This document shows positions 47,610 to 59,721 of a DNA stretch of 64,000 nt, one piece after another. Where the stretch lies: positions 434,001 through 498,000 of the forward strand of contig NC_026657.2 in the NCBI RefSeq assembly GCF_000004075.3, given 5' to 3'. The notes beneath the pieces are model-generated. The model ran no database searches. It was not told the DNA's origin and was given only the letters and a program-made list of their open reading frames with translations. The translations under genes and the position numbers were made by a program. Origin of the DNA: Cucumis sativus. Lineage: Eukaryota > Streptophyta > Magnoliopsida > Cucurbitales > Cucurbitaceae. Position 1 is the first letter of the stretch; every line of letters begins with the position of its first letter.

Positions 47610-48999
47610 GGCGATCGAAGTTCAGAAAGAAAAGCCCTAAAGCAAGTTGAAGAGATTGAAAGCGAAGTTTTGGGGTCGTTCAGAGAGGAAAGAATTGGAT
47701 TTGAACTTCGAATTTCAGAAAAAATTCAATTTGTTTTTGCGCTTTTTTCTCTTTGCTACTACTAATCAGAGTCAGAGAGATCGACAGCAGTCTCTCCCCC
47801 CTCAATCGAAGAAACCCTCTTTGAAGAGAGCTCCAAATGAACCCAATATCATAGCCCTAGAGGGGTATTTATAGACGAACACCTCCCTTGAGCGGCCCTG
47901 CAAAATTACTATCTTACCCATCTCCCTTTTCTTTTCTTTTTCTTTTTTAAATACTCATTTCTAAATTTCTACCCTAAATTTGGGGTTCAAAAAATTAAAA
48001 AAAATAATCAACTATAATAATTTTACTCTCTTACACATTTCTTAATTTTGGATTCTAACAACTATAGGAACTAACACTGTTTTTTAGTATCAGTGATATA
48101 AGCATATCAATGCCTATTAATATATATTATCGATAATCTAAAAATTTTACTATATGTTGTAAATATTTTGTCAAATTTGCTACTTTTAGCAATTTTCATT
48201 TATTAAGTCTATCATTTAAATTCATATGGATTATACAAACTTTCTTCAAATACTAAGCTAATGAAAACCGTAATCCATTATCTAAATTATTTTTTCCTTT
48301 ACTATCTCTGGAAAGGGTTATGAAGTGAAATTATTAACTGCAACATAACTTTGTCATCAAAAAAACATTCATATGTCAAGTTTGAATTGGATATAGTTTA
48401 GAGATTTAATCAATAAAATGTTTAGACTTAGATAATCTATATTAAAATGAAGTATTATATTTATATTTGAGGCAAAAATGATACACACATCAACATATAT
48501 ACTAATCAACTTCCCATAATTAATAATAATGATTTTATCATTTATATCCAAACTTTTGAAAAATGATAAAAAAATAACAAAATTCACAAAAAATTTGGAA
48601 AAAAATATAAAATACAATACATTTTAGTGGTTTTTTCTACAAAACCAAATATTTTATTTTTTATTATTTTTAGAAAATCGTAAAATTTCATATTACATCA
48701 ATATTTCAAAATTTTGCTAATAAATATTTTAATTTATTTTACTAAATTATAAATATATATATAACAAAAAGAGGAAAACAAAATCCCGGCGAAGAAGAAG
48801 AGCTGAGATTTGGAGCTCAAAAGTACTTCACTTTGCAATTCGCATCGTTGACTACGATTTTGCATCACAGAACCTTCCTTCAATCTTCGTATCAAACTTG
48901 GGGCATACGTTTGAACAATCCCACTTCTTGTTCTCAGAGATTCAAATCCAGTTACCCAATCTCTCTCTCTCCACAAAGCTTTTGAAATTCTCTTCAACG
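47610..48999. other. Divergent intergenic region between NRPB1 and the At4g08330-like gene
   Basis: The first 250 bases next to NRPB1 are less AT-rich and presumably its leader and core promoter. The centre (about 48060-48760) is AT-rich with MITE-like sequence. The last 220 bases before 49000 are less AT-rich, with a CT-rich run just upstream of the ATG, typical of a plant leader. Confidence 0.55.
48081..48196. mobile_element. MITE-like fragment
   Basis: It contains TTTTAGTATCAGTGATATAA, GCATATCAATG, AAAATTTTACTATATGTTGT and AAATATTTTG, the same word set as the copies near 5.1, 13.8, 15.6 and 57.9 kb. A second fragment of similar wording lies at about 48660-48750. Ends are approximate. Confidence 0.45.
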
Positions 49000-49380
49000 A
49001 TGGCTTCCATCTATTCCTGTACAGAATGCGGAACTAATCTCAATCTCAATTCCACTCATCTCTTCCCGCCTGATTTCTATTTCGAGGCCGGAAACAAGGG
49101 AACCCTTTCGTTTTCCTTCATCGACTCCACCAAGTTCCGTCTCGAGAAAGAGGACAAGCTCCGACCATTCTTCGAGACTCTCAACTATTGGGGAATCCAG
49201 CGTAAACGGACCAAGCTCAAGTGCAACTCATGTGGGCATCTTGTCGGCTATGTTTACGATGATGGCCCCCCTCTTACTGATAGTCCAGGTCAGTTCCACT
49301 TCGGACCTAGCCAAGTTATTCCCCGAGCTCCTAGGTACAGATTCAAGATCAAGGCTCTTCGGATTACCTCAGAGAGTTGA
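49000..49380 (+). CDS. Small conserved plant protein, At4g08330-like, zinc-ribbon-like
   Basis: A single exon encodes 126 aa. The frame is open upstream, but the ATG at 49000 gives MASIYSCTECGTNLNLNSTH, the start seen in homologues. Two CxxC pairs (CTECG near residues 7-11 and CNSCGH about 70 residues later) suggest a zinc ribbon. Between them lies FYFEAGNKGTLSFSFIDSTK and a basic segment QRKRTKLKCNSCGH. The end is GPSQVIPRAPRYRFKIKALR. It resembles the uncharacterised family I recall as At4g08330, sometimes predicted chloroplastic. No function is known to me. It is divergent from NRPB1. Confidence 0.85.
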   Translation: MASIYSCTECGTNLNLNSTHLFPPDFYFEAGNKGTLSFSFIDSTKFRLEKEDKLRPFFETLNYWGIQRKRTKLKCNSCGHLVGYVYDDGPPLTDSPGQFHFGPSQVIPRAPRYRFKIKALRITSES

Positions 49381-49955
49381 AATATTTTGACTATCGCACA
49401 TTAGGGTTTGAAAGTTTAAGAATTGAGACTGTTTTTGCCATGGGGTTCGTGAATTCTGTCTATATTGTCAATACACACTACTGTACAAATATGTTGAACT
49501 TCAATAGAATGCTTGTGAAAGGTTCTGTTCATTTTATTGCTTTTGATACAGGAATAAAACTCGTTTTGTGCTTTGCTATTATCGCAATCTGTTCATTCTT
49601 TATCACTATGTTCTTTGCATCTTGCATTCTTCCTCATTTTATCAACATCAACATTCACATAAGCTGGAAAGCAAAATGGAAATTTGCTTCATATCCTGGA
49701 TCTGGATACTCGTAAGTCTTGTGTAGAAACGTGGAGAATCTGGTTTTTGTTATGTCCATGAAGAAGAGAAATGCCTCGACCATCCAAGCTGGCCTTGTTA
49801 ATGACTCAGTCTTGTGTGTTGATCAAACTTCTTATCACGTAGTGTAGAATTCCTCCATGATCAAAATAAGTGAGTTCAACCTGCACCCATTTTTAACCAA
49901 TGCCTGAACTTTCCTAATCTTAACAAGGCCAAAATTTTGACGATATAAGCTAGCT
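49381..49955. other. 3' flank of the At4g08330-like gene
   Basis: Probably the 3' UTR of the upstream gene. The open frame at 49377-49715 has no family resemblance. The aconitase pseudogene begins to be recognisable, on the other strand, at about 49956. Confidence 0.5.
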
Positions 49956-52895
49956 GATTTGATATACCTCTGTGTTAACTCTTAGGGTGCATTGAAAGGA
50001 CTTCCTAGTTTCAGCTTCTTCTGTCGTACCAGTTATATCTGGAAATGGTTTGAGATCCTTGATGCTGTTTGGAAGGTCAATGTTACAGCATTTGTGACCC
50101 GACAGACCAAGAGATTCAGTATCTTCTCCTTGCTTAAAGCAGAGAGTAATTATTCCCATTCCCACCAAATTACTGCGATGAGTATGCTCAAAGCTTTTAG
50201 CAATCACTGCTTTTACTCCCTGTCACCGAATACAATACTTAAGCTATCACTAGAAAAGGCAAATACAAATTCTCAATTGAATACAGAAGCTGTTGGAAAC
50301 TTACCAGAAGCATTGGTCCTTTAGCAGCCCAATCCTGGGAACTCCCACTTCCATAATCAATCCCGCAAGAACAATGGTATCATGACCCTCACTCTTGTAT
50401 GTCTGTCAAGTTAGTATTGAGTCAAGAGTAAATATACCCATCAACTTAATTGACTGAAAGAGGATAAAAGGAAATAAATAACAAATTTCTTGCTGAAGAC
50501 GAAAGAAAGATATCCGTACCATGGCAACATCAAAGATGGTAAGTTTCTCTCCAGTGGGAAAGTGATAGTTTTAGGTCCAACCTCTCCATCTAATAGTTTA
50601 TTGACAGGTCTTATATTGGCAAAAGTACCAAAGATCATCACCTCATGGTTTCCAACGACTGCCATAGAAGTTGAAGTCTTTGTGATTAACCCTGTGTTCC
50701 ATTAGGTATCTGGTGACTGGGCTGTCTTTGTGTATGCTACCAGATGGTGAGGTATGGTCTGTCATATTGCTGTCTTCTAAGCTTAGCAAACAGTAAGCGT
50801 TCTTCACTCCATGTGGTCCAGGAGTCATAGTCATGTCATGTCTTTGAAGAAAGGGGGTTTTTGTATATAAGTTGACAATGGGTCCCAATTGAACAAAGTT
50901 CCAGAAAGCACAGGTAATTGATTCCGCATCGAGTTTCCTTGGTTGATTGCTTTGTATGATTGCTTTATATACTTGTTAAACATATCGGACAAAACGTTTG
51001 ATTCTACAACCTATGATGACAAACAAAAAGGAAATTTTTTACAAGAATTCAAACTTGAGTTATGAACAATATCATCTCTCGGGGTATTTTTACTGGTGTA
51101 ATCAACCTTATAAACGAGGCAGAGAATATTAAATGTCATTTTTAATGGATGGTATTGATGTGCAATGTGAAATATTCTCTTCTTTACTATGAAACAACTT
51201 GTTAAATTGTTAATTCAGGCCATCTAAACTTACCGTGCCAGCAAGATCGTAGGCAACCACCAGACAGAACGGCCACTGCTACTATACCTGCAAATGTTTG
51301 ACATTAGCTATTCAATTGCTTGCCTGAGCTAGAGAGGCTAGAGGGTACAAGTGGTAATAATTAAACTTTTCTATTCGTCGTCAGAAATTGCAGATGCCAC
51401 TTCTTCATCTAGATCCCCTGAATTGCCAATGTATGTTGTGCATCCATACTCCCCGACAGTATTGAACCCCAGCTTATCTAAATACTTCTACAATTCACTG
51501 CATCAATCCAACTCTTGACTTGAGAAATATTACCCTCCACACAACATCAGCAACAACAAGAAGAGAAACAGAAAAACTCCCAGTCAGAAGAATAATGGAA
51601 CTATATTAGTTCATTCGTTGTTGAGTTTTTTTATTCAATTTTTATTTCTCATTTAACAACAGAAGCATTTGGAGAGTTTGATAGTGGCACCTCTTTTCCA
51701 AGTATTTGGTTACCACTCTTGAACCTGGAGCAAGACCGGTGTTTATCCATGGCTTAACCTCTTTAGAAAGCCAAATATTAATGGTGTGTTTGGGAATATA
51801 ATTTATAAAATGTTTCATTTTGTTCGTCACTGTCCTTCTGAAATAAATTATTGATGCACAGGCAATGTGAGGAGGTAGAACTTGCACACCTCTAAACTAA
51901 GTTCACAAACTTTCTTGGCAACCAAAGCAGCCCCAAGCCTTATACTAGGATTGGAGGTATTGGTGCAGCTAGCAATCGCTGCTATTACAACATCACCATG
52001 CCTAAGCTCAGCTGTTGTTCCATGAAAACTGAACTCTACAACCTTAGTCTGTGACTCCTTTGGTCTAGCAAAGCTCTGCATAACCAATTATTTCGGAAGC
52101 ATGTACAGCTGAAGACAGTGTATTAGAAAAGGAAAAACTTCCCATCTGAAATATAAATGAAAACTGTTAAACCTTAAAGCCAGTCCTATTGTTTAGACAT
52201 GACTTCCAATCTGCTTTCATTTCTCGCAAAGGGACCCGATCATGTGGCCTATAAAGCATTGCATCCCCAGAGGAAGATCATGAATTATACAGAATAGGTT
52301 ATACTGTTAGACAGATAGTTGAAGCTGAAAAGGACAATATTATGGGATATCTTTCCAACTGCAGGCGTTGAAGTCTATTTGCTTTCAGTATCTTATAGGG
52401 TGACATTATTTCACCCTATTTTCAGAATTTAAGGTTATAGACCATGACGTAAAGTGAAAGAGATTTCATTTCAATATTGATGGTATTTAACCTCAGGAAA
52501 TTCAGCTCAACTGGAAGTGAGATCTGGTTGGTTAGAGTCTATTACTTCCGTTTTTGGGTTTGTCATGAAAATAAGTCTACATTGGGAAGAACCTAGAATA
52601 TACCTTTTAGGGCCAGAAACACATGGTTCAACGTCCTCAAGATTGAGCTCAAGCTGAGAGGAGTAAACTTTCTCTTCCAGTTGCTGATTCAATCACTAAA
52701 CTAGTATCACTTTAAATAGACCAATCTGTTACCATTTGGATTTCTGGGATTACCATTACATTGTTTAAAACATTGGAACCGAAGTTCTTAACTTACCTCA
52801 TTATAGCCCACAAACATCTTATTGGCCCTGAAGTAAGACTATTATACAAATCTAACTTCAGTCACAATTAATTTATTAAAGTGCAATGACCACCC

Positions 52896-52926
<31 letters not shown>

Positions 52927-54960
52927 AAAAAAGTAAATAGTTGACTAACAGTTTCATCAGTTCTGCCAGTGAGTTTCAGATACTGCAAAGTGACATGATC
53001 AACAGGAATGCACCATAGACAGGAGACATATTAGCAATGTTGGCTCTGTCAGCTAAAGAAAGTTCACTCATGCCTTCTCCAGCATAAGAAAACAACAAGT
53101 TTCTTTTTTTCCTTTCTCTCTCTCTCCTTTTTTTTTTTTTTTTTTGCTTTCTGATGAATTAGAAGGCCTGATAATTCTGAAGAACCAAACCAACGATGAT
53201 TTAAGAAGATGAAAATTACCGTAGAACTCTACAAATTTTCCATCAACCCCATGTTTTCTGAGCATTTGAGTTTCAGTCAAGACCAAGTCAGTGGCTGTCA
53301 CACCATCTCTCAGTTTTTCATTCAACTTGAATCCAAATACCCTAGGCAAGACCATGCTCATGGGCTGCACAAGCAATAGCTTAAGATATAAATTTCTTTC
53401 TTTACAGTTTGTTCCGTTTGTTATCTATTTTGTTTCAGAACGTTAAAAAAAAAATTGTGATTGTATGAGATCTTATTTATTTATTTATTTTTAGGGATGG
53501 ATTGAAGTATTTGCTCACAATTGTCCCAACCCAACTACCCGGTCCATGTGAACCATTACTTATAAGCCATATATTTTGAATTGCTTATTCAACCTACCCA
53601 AAAATTTGTAATTAATGTTCAAAAGATGGCTCACATCTAAGAAGAGGATCTTCAACCTGTTCATACCATTAATACCTTAGTTTGTAAAGGACAATTCAAC
53701 TACTTTAGTATCTTTCTTTGACTTTAACTGGAAATTAAAAAAAGTAGATTCATATTCAGGTGAATCGTTCATTAACACATAATATAAATAAACACAAAAT
53801 TGCATATAAAGCATTACTTAATTTAGTAAAACCTGGCCAAGCATTGCAGCTTCTGCTTCTATCCCCACCAACTCCCCAGCCAACAACACCCATCCCGTTA
53901 GTCATGGTGGTATGTGAATCTATCCCTATAACACTGTGGGTAAAACATGCCTCCTCTGTCGAACACAACTCTCCCAAGATGTTCAAGATTAACATGCAAA
54001 TTCATGCCCATATAACCTCCATTATGGGTATTTGTGGATGGATCGAGTTGGAACTATGAGCATGTTGTGGAATGCATTGGATCCTCATTTGAGAAAAGCA
54101 AATCTTTCTTTATTTCTATGGAAATCAAGCTCCATATTGGCCTCCACAGCCTTTTCTGATCTTGCCATGTCAACCTCTACTGAATGGTCAATCACAAGAT
54201 CTACAGGAATCTGCATTATCCAAGGACTAGTTTACATATATAAATCAGCCTTTAAATTTAGTTTGGATATGTTTCAACGTACCCTTAAAGGATTAAAACA
54301 GTTCTACTACTCGTCTTTGTGTTGGAACTATAACTTAAAAACACATCTTCTAAAAAAACCAGAAAGTACTTAAGTGGTACTATTTTTCTTCCTACCCACT
54401 TTATTTTACTAATCTTTCTTTCTACCCCTTTATTCATTATCTGATTACACACTTACTTGAAATACGCATAGCACATTTTTCTTTTGCTTTTTAGACATAA
54501 ATGTGATACATTCACAGATGGTTTGTTTTTGGAAGAAGATCCAAACTTCTGACTTCGAAGTTTGGAGGTAAGTTTTTCACCCACCAATGGAATCACCTTG
54601 TTGGAGTTGCCACCAATGTTGTTGACTGCATCTTTCATGCAAGCAAGATCAATGACAGCAGGCAGTCCAGTGAAATCTTGATCACCATCAATCAATTCAA
54701 ATTAATCGTAACTTCACAAACTTACAACCTCAATTAAACTATTGGCTACACTTTTAATACACCTGAAGCAGGACTCTGGCAAGGCTTAAATGGGATTTCA
54801 ACCTGTCTGGGACAAGTCTTTTCCCAATCAAGAATCTTCTCAACATCCTTAAACTTCACCTGAAATTCGTCACAGTTGTGTATTGCCGATTCCAGAAGCA
54901 CTCTAATTGAAAATGTTAACCTCTCTGCAACATATCCAAATTTAGACTTACTTTTTCCTT
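49956..54960 (-). pseudogene. Decayed aconitate hydratase gene with introns retained
   Basis: On the minus strand, pieces in the correct order match cytosolic/mitochondrial plant aconitase: [20 protein letters not shown] (54.9 kb), [19 protein letters not shown] (54.65), [20 protein letters not shown] (54.2), [16 protein letters not shown] (53.9), [15 protein letters not shown] (53.35), [14 protein letters not shown] (53.05), YSSQLELNLEDVEPCVSGPK (52.65), [20 protein letters not shown] (51.95), KPWINTGLAPGSRVVTKYL (51.7), [20 protein letters not shown] (51.4), [12 protein letters not shown] (50.8), [20 protein letters not shown] (50.6) and [19 protein letters not shown] (50.2). Spacing shows introns, so it is a duplicated or degraded gene, not a retrocopy. 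It is broken: TGA replaces the Trp codon of FLKWGSNAF at 54087-54085, there is a one-base shift after GWGVGG near 53870, and near 51260 VLSG is joined directly to VAYDLAGT with the residues between lost. The start and final exon are degraded. Iron-sulphur cysteine motifs persist in part. Confidence 0.92.
52893..52932. repeat. Poly-C followed by poly-A tract
   Basis: About 24 C are directly followed by about 16 A inside an intron position of the aconitase pseudogene. Lengths in the assembly should be taken as approximate. Confidence 0.9.
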
Positions 54961-54979
54961 TTTGTCTATATTGTACCAT

Positions 54980-57900
54980 TTTGTTTGAAATGACTTTTTA
55001 AGTGTCTAAAAAGTAATCCAAATAGACATGTAAATCACAACCTTACAAATTCACAAATCACACACCTGAACTTAGCTCATGAGGAACCCATATAAAGTGT
55101 GTAAAGTCCTTTGTATCCAAATTAATTACTTCCGCTCTGTGGGACCTCTTCATACTATAGTAGTACTACAAATTTTCTCGAAGTTAAGGCATGTAGTATT
55201 TAGTTAAGATTTAATGTGACAGGTAATATAATGCAGGTGGATTTGATAGAAATGGAAAAAGAGAGGGAAAAAAGCTGACCAATACGAGGATCTTGGAGAA
55301 GAGGCAAAGAGAAATAGGAGGCCAAATGACCCATCTTGTCCCTTCTCAAGCTTCTTTATCTGTCTGTTGAATGGATTTTGCAATCCTCTCGTGACTTCAA
55401 GATTTGGAGAAAGAGACTAACTTCTGTTGGCAGTGAAGCCAAGCCTAGTCTTAACTCAATTTCACTTGGCAGTTGTTTTGTTTGATCTTAACACTACTAC
55501 TGGTTTTTCTTCTTCTTCTTCTTTCTTTTGGAGGGCTAATTATTGTTTTCTTAATACAAAAAGAAAGATCGAAGTATGTACATCTTGGTCATTATTATGA
55601 AATGCTTGTGATGGCTCCTTAAATTCCTTAATGAAAAAGATTAAGATGAGTAAACTCGTTATTAGCAACAGAGACGTGTGTGTGTTAAACATAAATCAAT
55701 GTTTAAGAGATAAGTGGAAGAAAAAAAGAAAGAAAGAAGTCAGATACGTTCATTAAATCAACGAATAATAAATAACCATAGATTTTGCTCATTATTGTAT
55801 TTCCCATCTTTTTTATGACAAAGGGAATGTAAAAGCCTTCAACCATTCTTATTTCTTATCTCTTATCTCTCCTATCCTCCTTCTTCACATATTTTAGTTT
55901 TTATTTCTTATTTTAAAGAAAACGAACTATTTACATTTAATACAAAATAAATAATTATTATACTTGATTTTGTTATAATTTTGATATTCTTTTAAGAAAG
56001 TAAATAAATTAAAATTAGATTGTAAAAAATATAACATTTCATATGAAATATTTACTTTTTATAATAAAATAAATAATTTATGGATTTTTTCTATTTTTTT
56101 GAAAAATCTCAATATTGCATATTTTCTCTAAAAGAAAATAAAAAAAGTATTTTCGCATGTAATAGTCGTAGGCCGTACGGACTAGCCAATGTGGAATATG
56201 AGAGGGAAAGAGGGAGAGAAGCGAGAAACGGCGTCGTCTGGTACGAATTTGTCAAAAGAAAGAACGAAGAAAATGTCAAAAATATTGAAAATTGGAAATT
56301 GAAATTAATGCAATCAAAGTTCTTAAATCTATTTCGTTGTCACCACTAGAAATATTCAAAATGGAAATATTAATGATATGAATTGAATTGATTTCATATA
56401 GTTTCTCTTTTTTTTCTTTCTTATTCCTGCATTTCACACCTACCATATAATATATAAATCTGCCTTTAAATTATTATAACATAATTTTAGTCTCCACCTT
56501 CATTAATTTCCTATGGTTCTCAAGCAATTCAAAAAATGTTCAAGAAACTTCCAACCTCATCCACAAAATTACACATCCAAGTTTTAAATTTTAAATTTAG
56601 TATATAAATAAATTTTAGAAAATTATTGATTCATTCGTCTCTTAAATTTTCTCAACTTTTTTTCGTAATTTATCAATTAGTTAACACAAAATTGAAAATC
56701 TAGACGTTCGTTAAGAAATTTAAAGCAAAATTTTGGTATACGACAAAAAACGAGTATATCTTCTTGTATCCACGTCGTAATTGGATGTTCATACTCCACA
56801 ATTCAATGTGAAATAAAACAAAGTTTCTAACTTATATGAGATTTATGTATGTGATGATCTCTTACCTTTACTACAATAGCTTCTTGAATCCGTCCTCTCG
56901 ACCCAACCATGTAGTAATAACACACCCTAGAATAATTATGATATTTCTCTATAATATATGCAATCTTATCCCAATCCAACTCGACTCCACAAATTACGTA
57001 TACTTGAAATATCAAATCTTAGCCATCTTTCGAACAATTCCACATCCACCAGTGAAAAAAAACTTTCAACCATTTTTCAAATAACTTTATAGAGTATAAA
57101 CTTAAACGTCGGTTTTGATACTAAATTTATAATTCTACGGAAGAAAGGGAAAACAAGAAAAAGAAAAATCAATCCTCATCTTTAGAGAATAGATTAGAAG
57201 AGATATATTTTGGGAATGATAATGAAGAAAAGAGAGATTTATAGTAACATTAATTTTGGTTATGATGAAAGTTGTTTTCTATGTATACCAATAAAAAACA
57301 ATGCGTGTGGGAATTGAAAAAGAAATACTATTTTCTAATTCAACTAATTTTTCAAACATATAATCTAACTTTGTTTAAGAGAATTTAATTTGATTTTGTA
57401 TAAAGTCAATTTCCATACCTAATTTACAATTATATCATTAAAAAGATCTGAAATTAGGGTTCCTAATAAATACAAATTCTGAATTTTTTGTTCCTTTTAA
57501 AAGCAAAAAAAAACTAACTCACCTAACATTATTCTATTACCAAACCAAGGCTAATAATTATAGTTTCCAGTATATATACTAGAATATTAAATTTTATCTA
57601 ACTTCCTCATCTAACATAAGAAAAAAGAACTTTAGGTGAATATTTACTAATATTATTATCATAAAATATAGTTAATTTGTTCACGTTGATTTGATGCGAT
57701 GTGGTTTTCACCATCTTGTTATATGAAAAGGAAAACGTTTGATGCTCTTAAAGTTGGAGTCGTTAGGAGCAAGGAAGTAGCAAAATTTTATGTTTTTCCA
57801 TAAAGACGACTTATGTATTTGTAAAGTTTTGAGTTTGGGAAATTGACAAATATGATTAGTAATTGATTCTATCAAAGGGATAGTTGCAAATGTAGCAATT

Positions 57901-59721
57901 AAATTCAAAATAATTAGTATATAGCAACATTTTAAAAAATTTGCAAATATAGCAAAATTTGTCAAATTCTAACAGTGATATAAGTAGACCATACGACTCT
58001 ATCAGCGATAGTTTTGCTATATTTGCATTTTTTTTAAAAATGTTATTATATTCTCAATTATTATTCATTAAATGGTAATCCATTACAACTGTCCTTAAAA
58101 AAAGTGTAGGTGACGTAGGCTCTGTTATCACAATTTTTTTTATTATTTTTGTAAACTCGCCTTTGAGTTTTATGAGCTTGGACTTAGTTGGTTTATGAAC
58201 TCAACCTCGTGGATTAAAGTCATATTTAACATTTGGACTAAATTAATTTTTTTTTACTTAACTGAGCTTTGGCCCAAATAAATAATATTTATTTGAACCA
58301 AAATAATTAAGTAAATTGTGATGGTTAGTTCAAAATTTCTCATTTAACATTAATTTAATATTTTTTTTGAAAGTTATAATGTAAAGATTATTTCTAAGAG
58401 GCATATTTTTAAATGTTAGTAGCTAATATATAATATATTATTGATTTTGCAAAAGAACAAATTACCATATAATATTATTTATTGATTTTTATTATTATTT
58501 GTACGTGTCTATCCATTTAGTCAACAACTACAAAGAATCAAACTTTTGACTTCTATAATAAAATGTCGTTGTTGAACTCTAGACAAACAAAAATAATAAA
58601 ACCATAACCACACTTGTAAATTAAATTTACGAAAAATTGAAATAAATTGTAAGTTTTTTTTGTTTCACAAGTGAGTAATAAACCAAAGCAACATATGTGT
58701 TGTATAGTATAGTCAAATTAGGCAAAAGTATACCAATTCAACTTTGCTTATTGTTTCAATAATAATTCTCTTTTTAAAAAGATTTAATCAATAATAATGA
58801 GCATCTTTAATTCATATTTTTAATGTAAATATTTAAAAAGATTAGGTAAATATTACTAAATTTTATACAAATACTTCAGTAAATATTTTAATTTATTTAG
58901 TTATTATAAAAAATGCTCCTAAAAAATTAAATATAATTGCTTTAAAGATTTTCACGTCTTTTATTTTATTGTGAAGAATTAGTATTGTTTTTTCTTTTAT
59001 TTGGTATGTTTTTTAAAAAAGTTTCAATATTAAAACTAAAATTAAGAAAACATTTTAAAAAAATTATATATATATATATATATAAAAATCACAATCCAAA
59101 TCCCCAAAAGTAAAATTTATACAAAAAGAAAAAAGAACTTTCAACATCAAAGTTAAAAAGGCAAAAAGAAAAAAAGGTGAAAATGAATAAAAATGGAGGA
59201 AATTGATGACGGTCGACCCACTTGATCGGCGGTAGATTTGTGGAGGAGGGAGACGAAAACGAAGGGCCAATTGGTATGGGGATCTCATCAAATTCAATTT
59301 GTTTTTTAAACTCATTTTAAAGATGAATCTGGAAAAATCCTTCTGCAAATTGCTTCAATTTGTTGTGGACCAATTAATTACCCTGAACCACACGACGTTG
59401 AATCGAAAGGTTCGTCATAAGAAATGATACGAACCCCAACCAACACTTTTTGCTTCTTCTTCTTCTTCTTCTTCTTCTTCCTTTTTACCTTTTCTTTCTC
59501 CATCATTTTCAACCCAATCCCCCTATTTGATTTACTTTCCCTAAACCCTTTTTAATTTGTAGCGATAACAAAAAAAAAAAAAAAAAAAAAACTCTTCCAA
59601 ACATAGCTTTAAATGCGAGTTGGTTGATCTCCTTCTTCTTCTTCTTAAGCGCTAAGTTTTTTCCCTTTTCTTTGAAAACCCATTTTGGATTCACCATTTT
59701 GGACCGACCCTTCTCATTTCC
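54980..59721. other. Gene-poor AT-rich region
   Basis: The part up to about 55520 is less AT-rich and may include the leader or lost first exon of the aconitase pseudogene. Beyond it the sequence is AT-rich with no recognisable gene. It contains a MITE at 57920-58050 (listed separately), a related fragment near 58850-58920, a TA tract at about 59067-59084 and a (CTT)n tract at about 59454-59479 upstream of the RING gene. The A run at about 59571-59591 lies in that gene's leader region. Confidence 0.55.
57920..58050. mobile_element. MITE of 131 bp with about 38-bp terminal inverted repeats
   Basis: The left end TATAGCAACATTTTAAAAAA, TTTGCAAATATAGCAAAA and the reverse complement of the right end TATAATAACATTTTTAAAAA, AAATGCAAATATAGCAAAA match at nearly all positions. 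The interior holds AACAGTGATATAAG and CTATCAGCGATAG, the core shared with the other MITE-like copies in this window. It is the best-preserved member here. There is no coding capacity and no clear target-site duplication. Confidence 0.75.
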
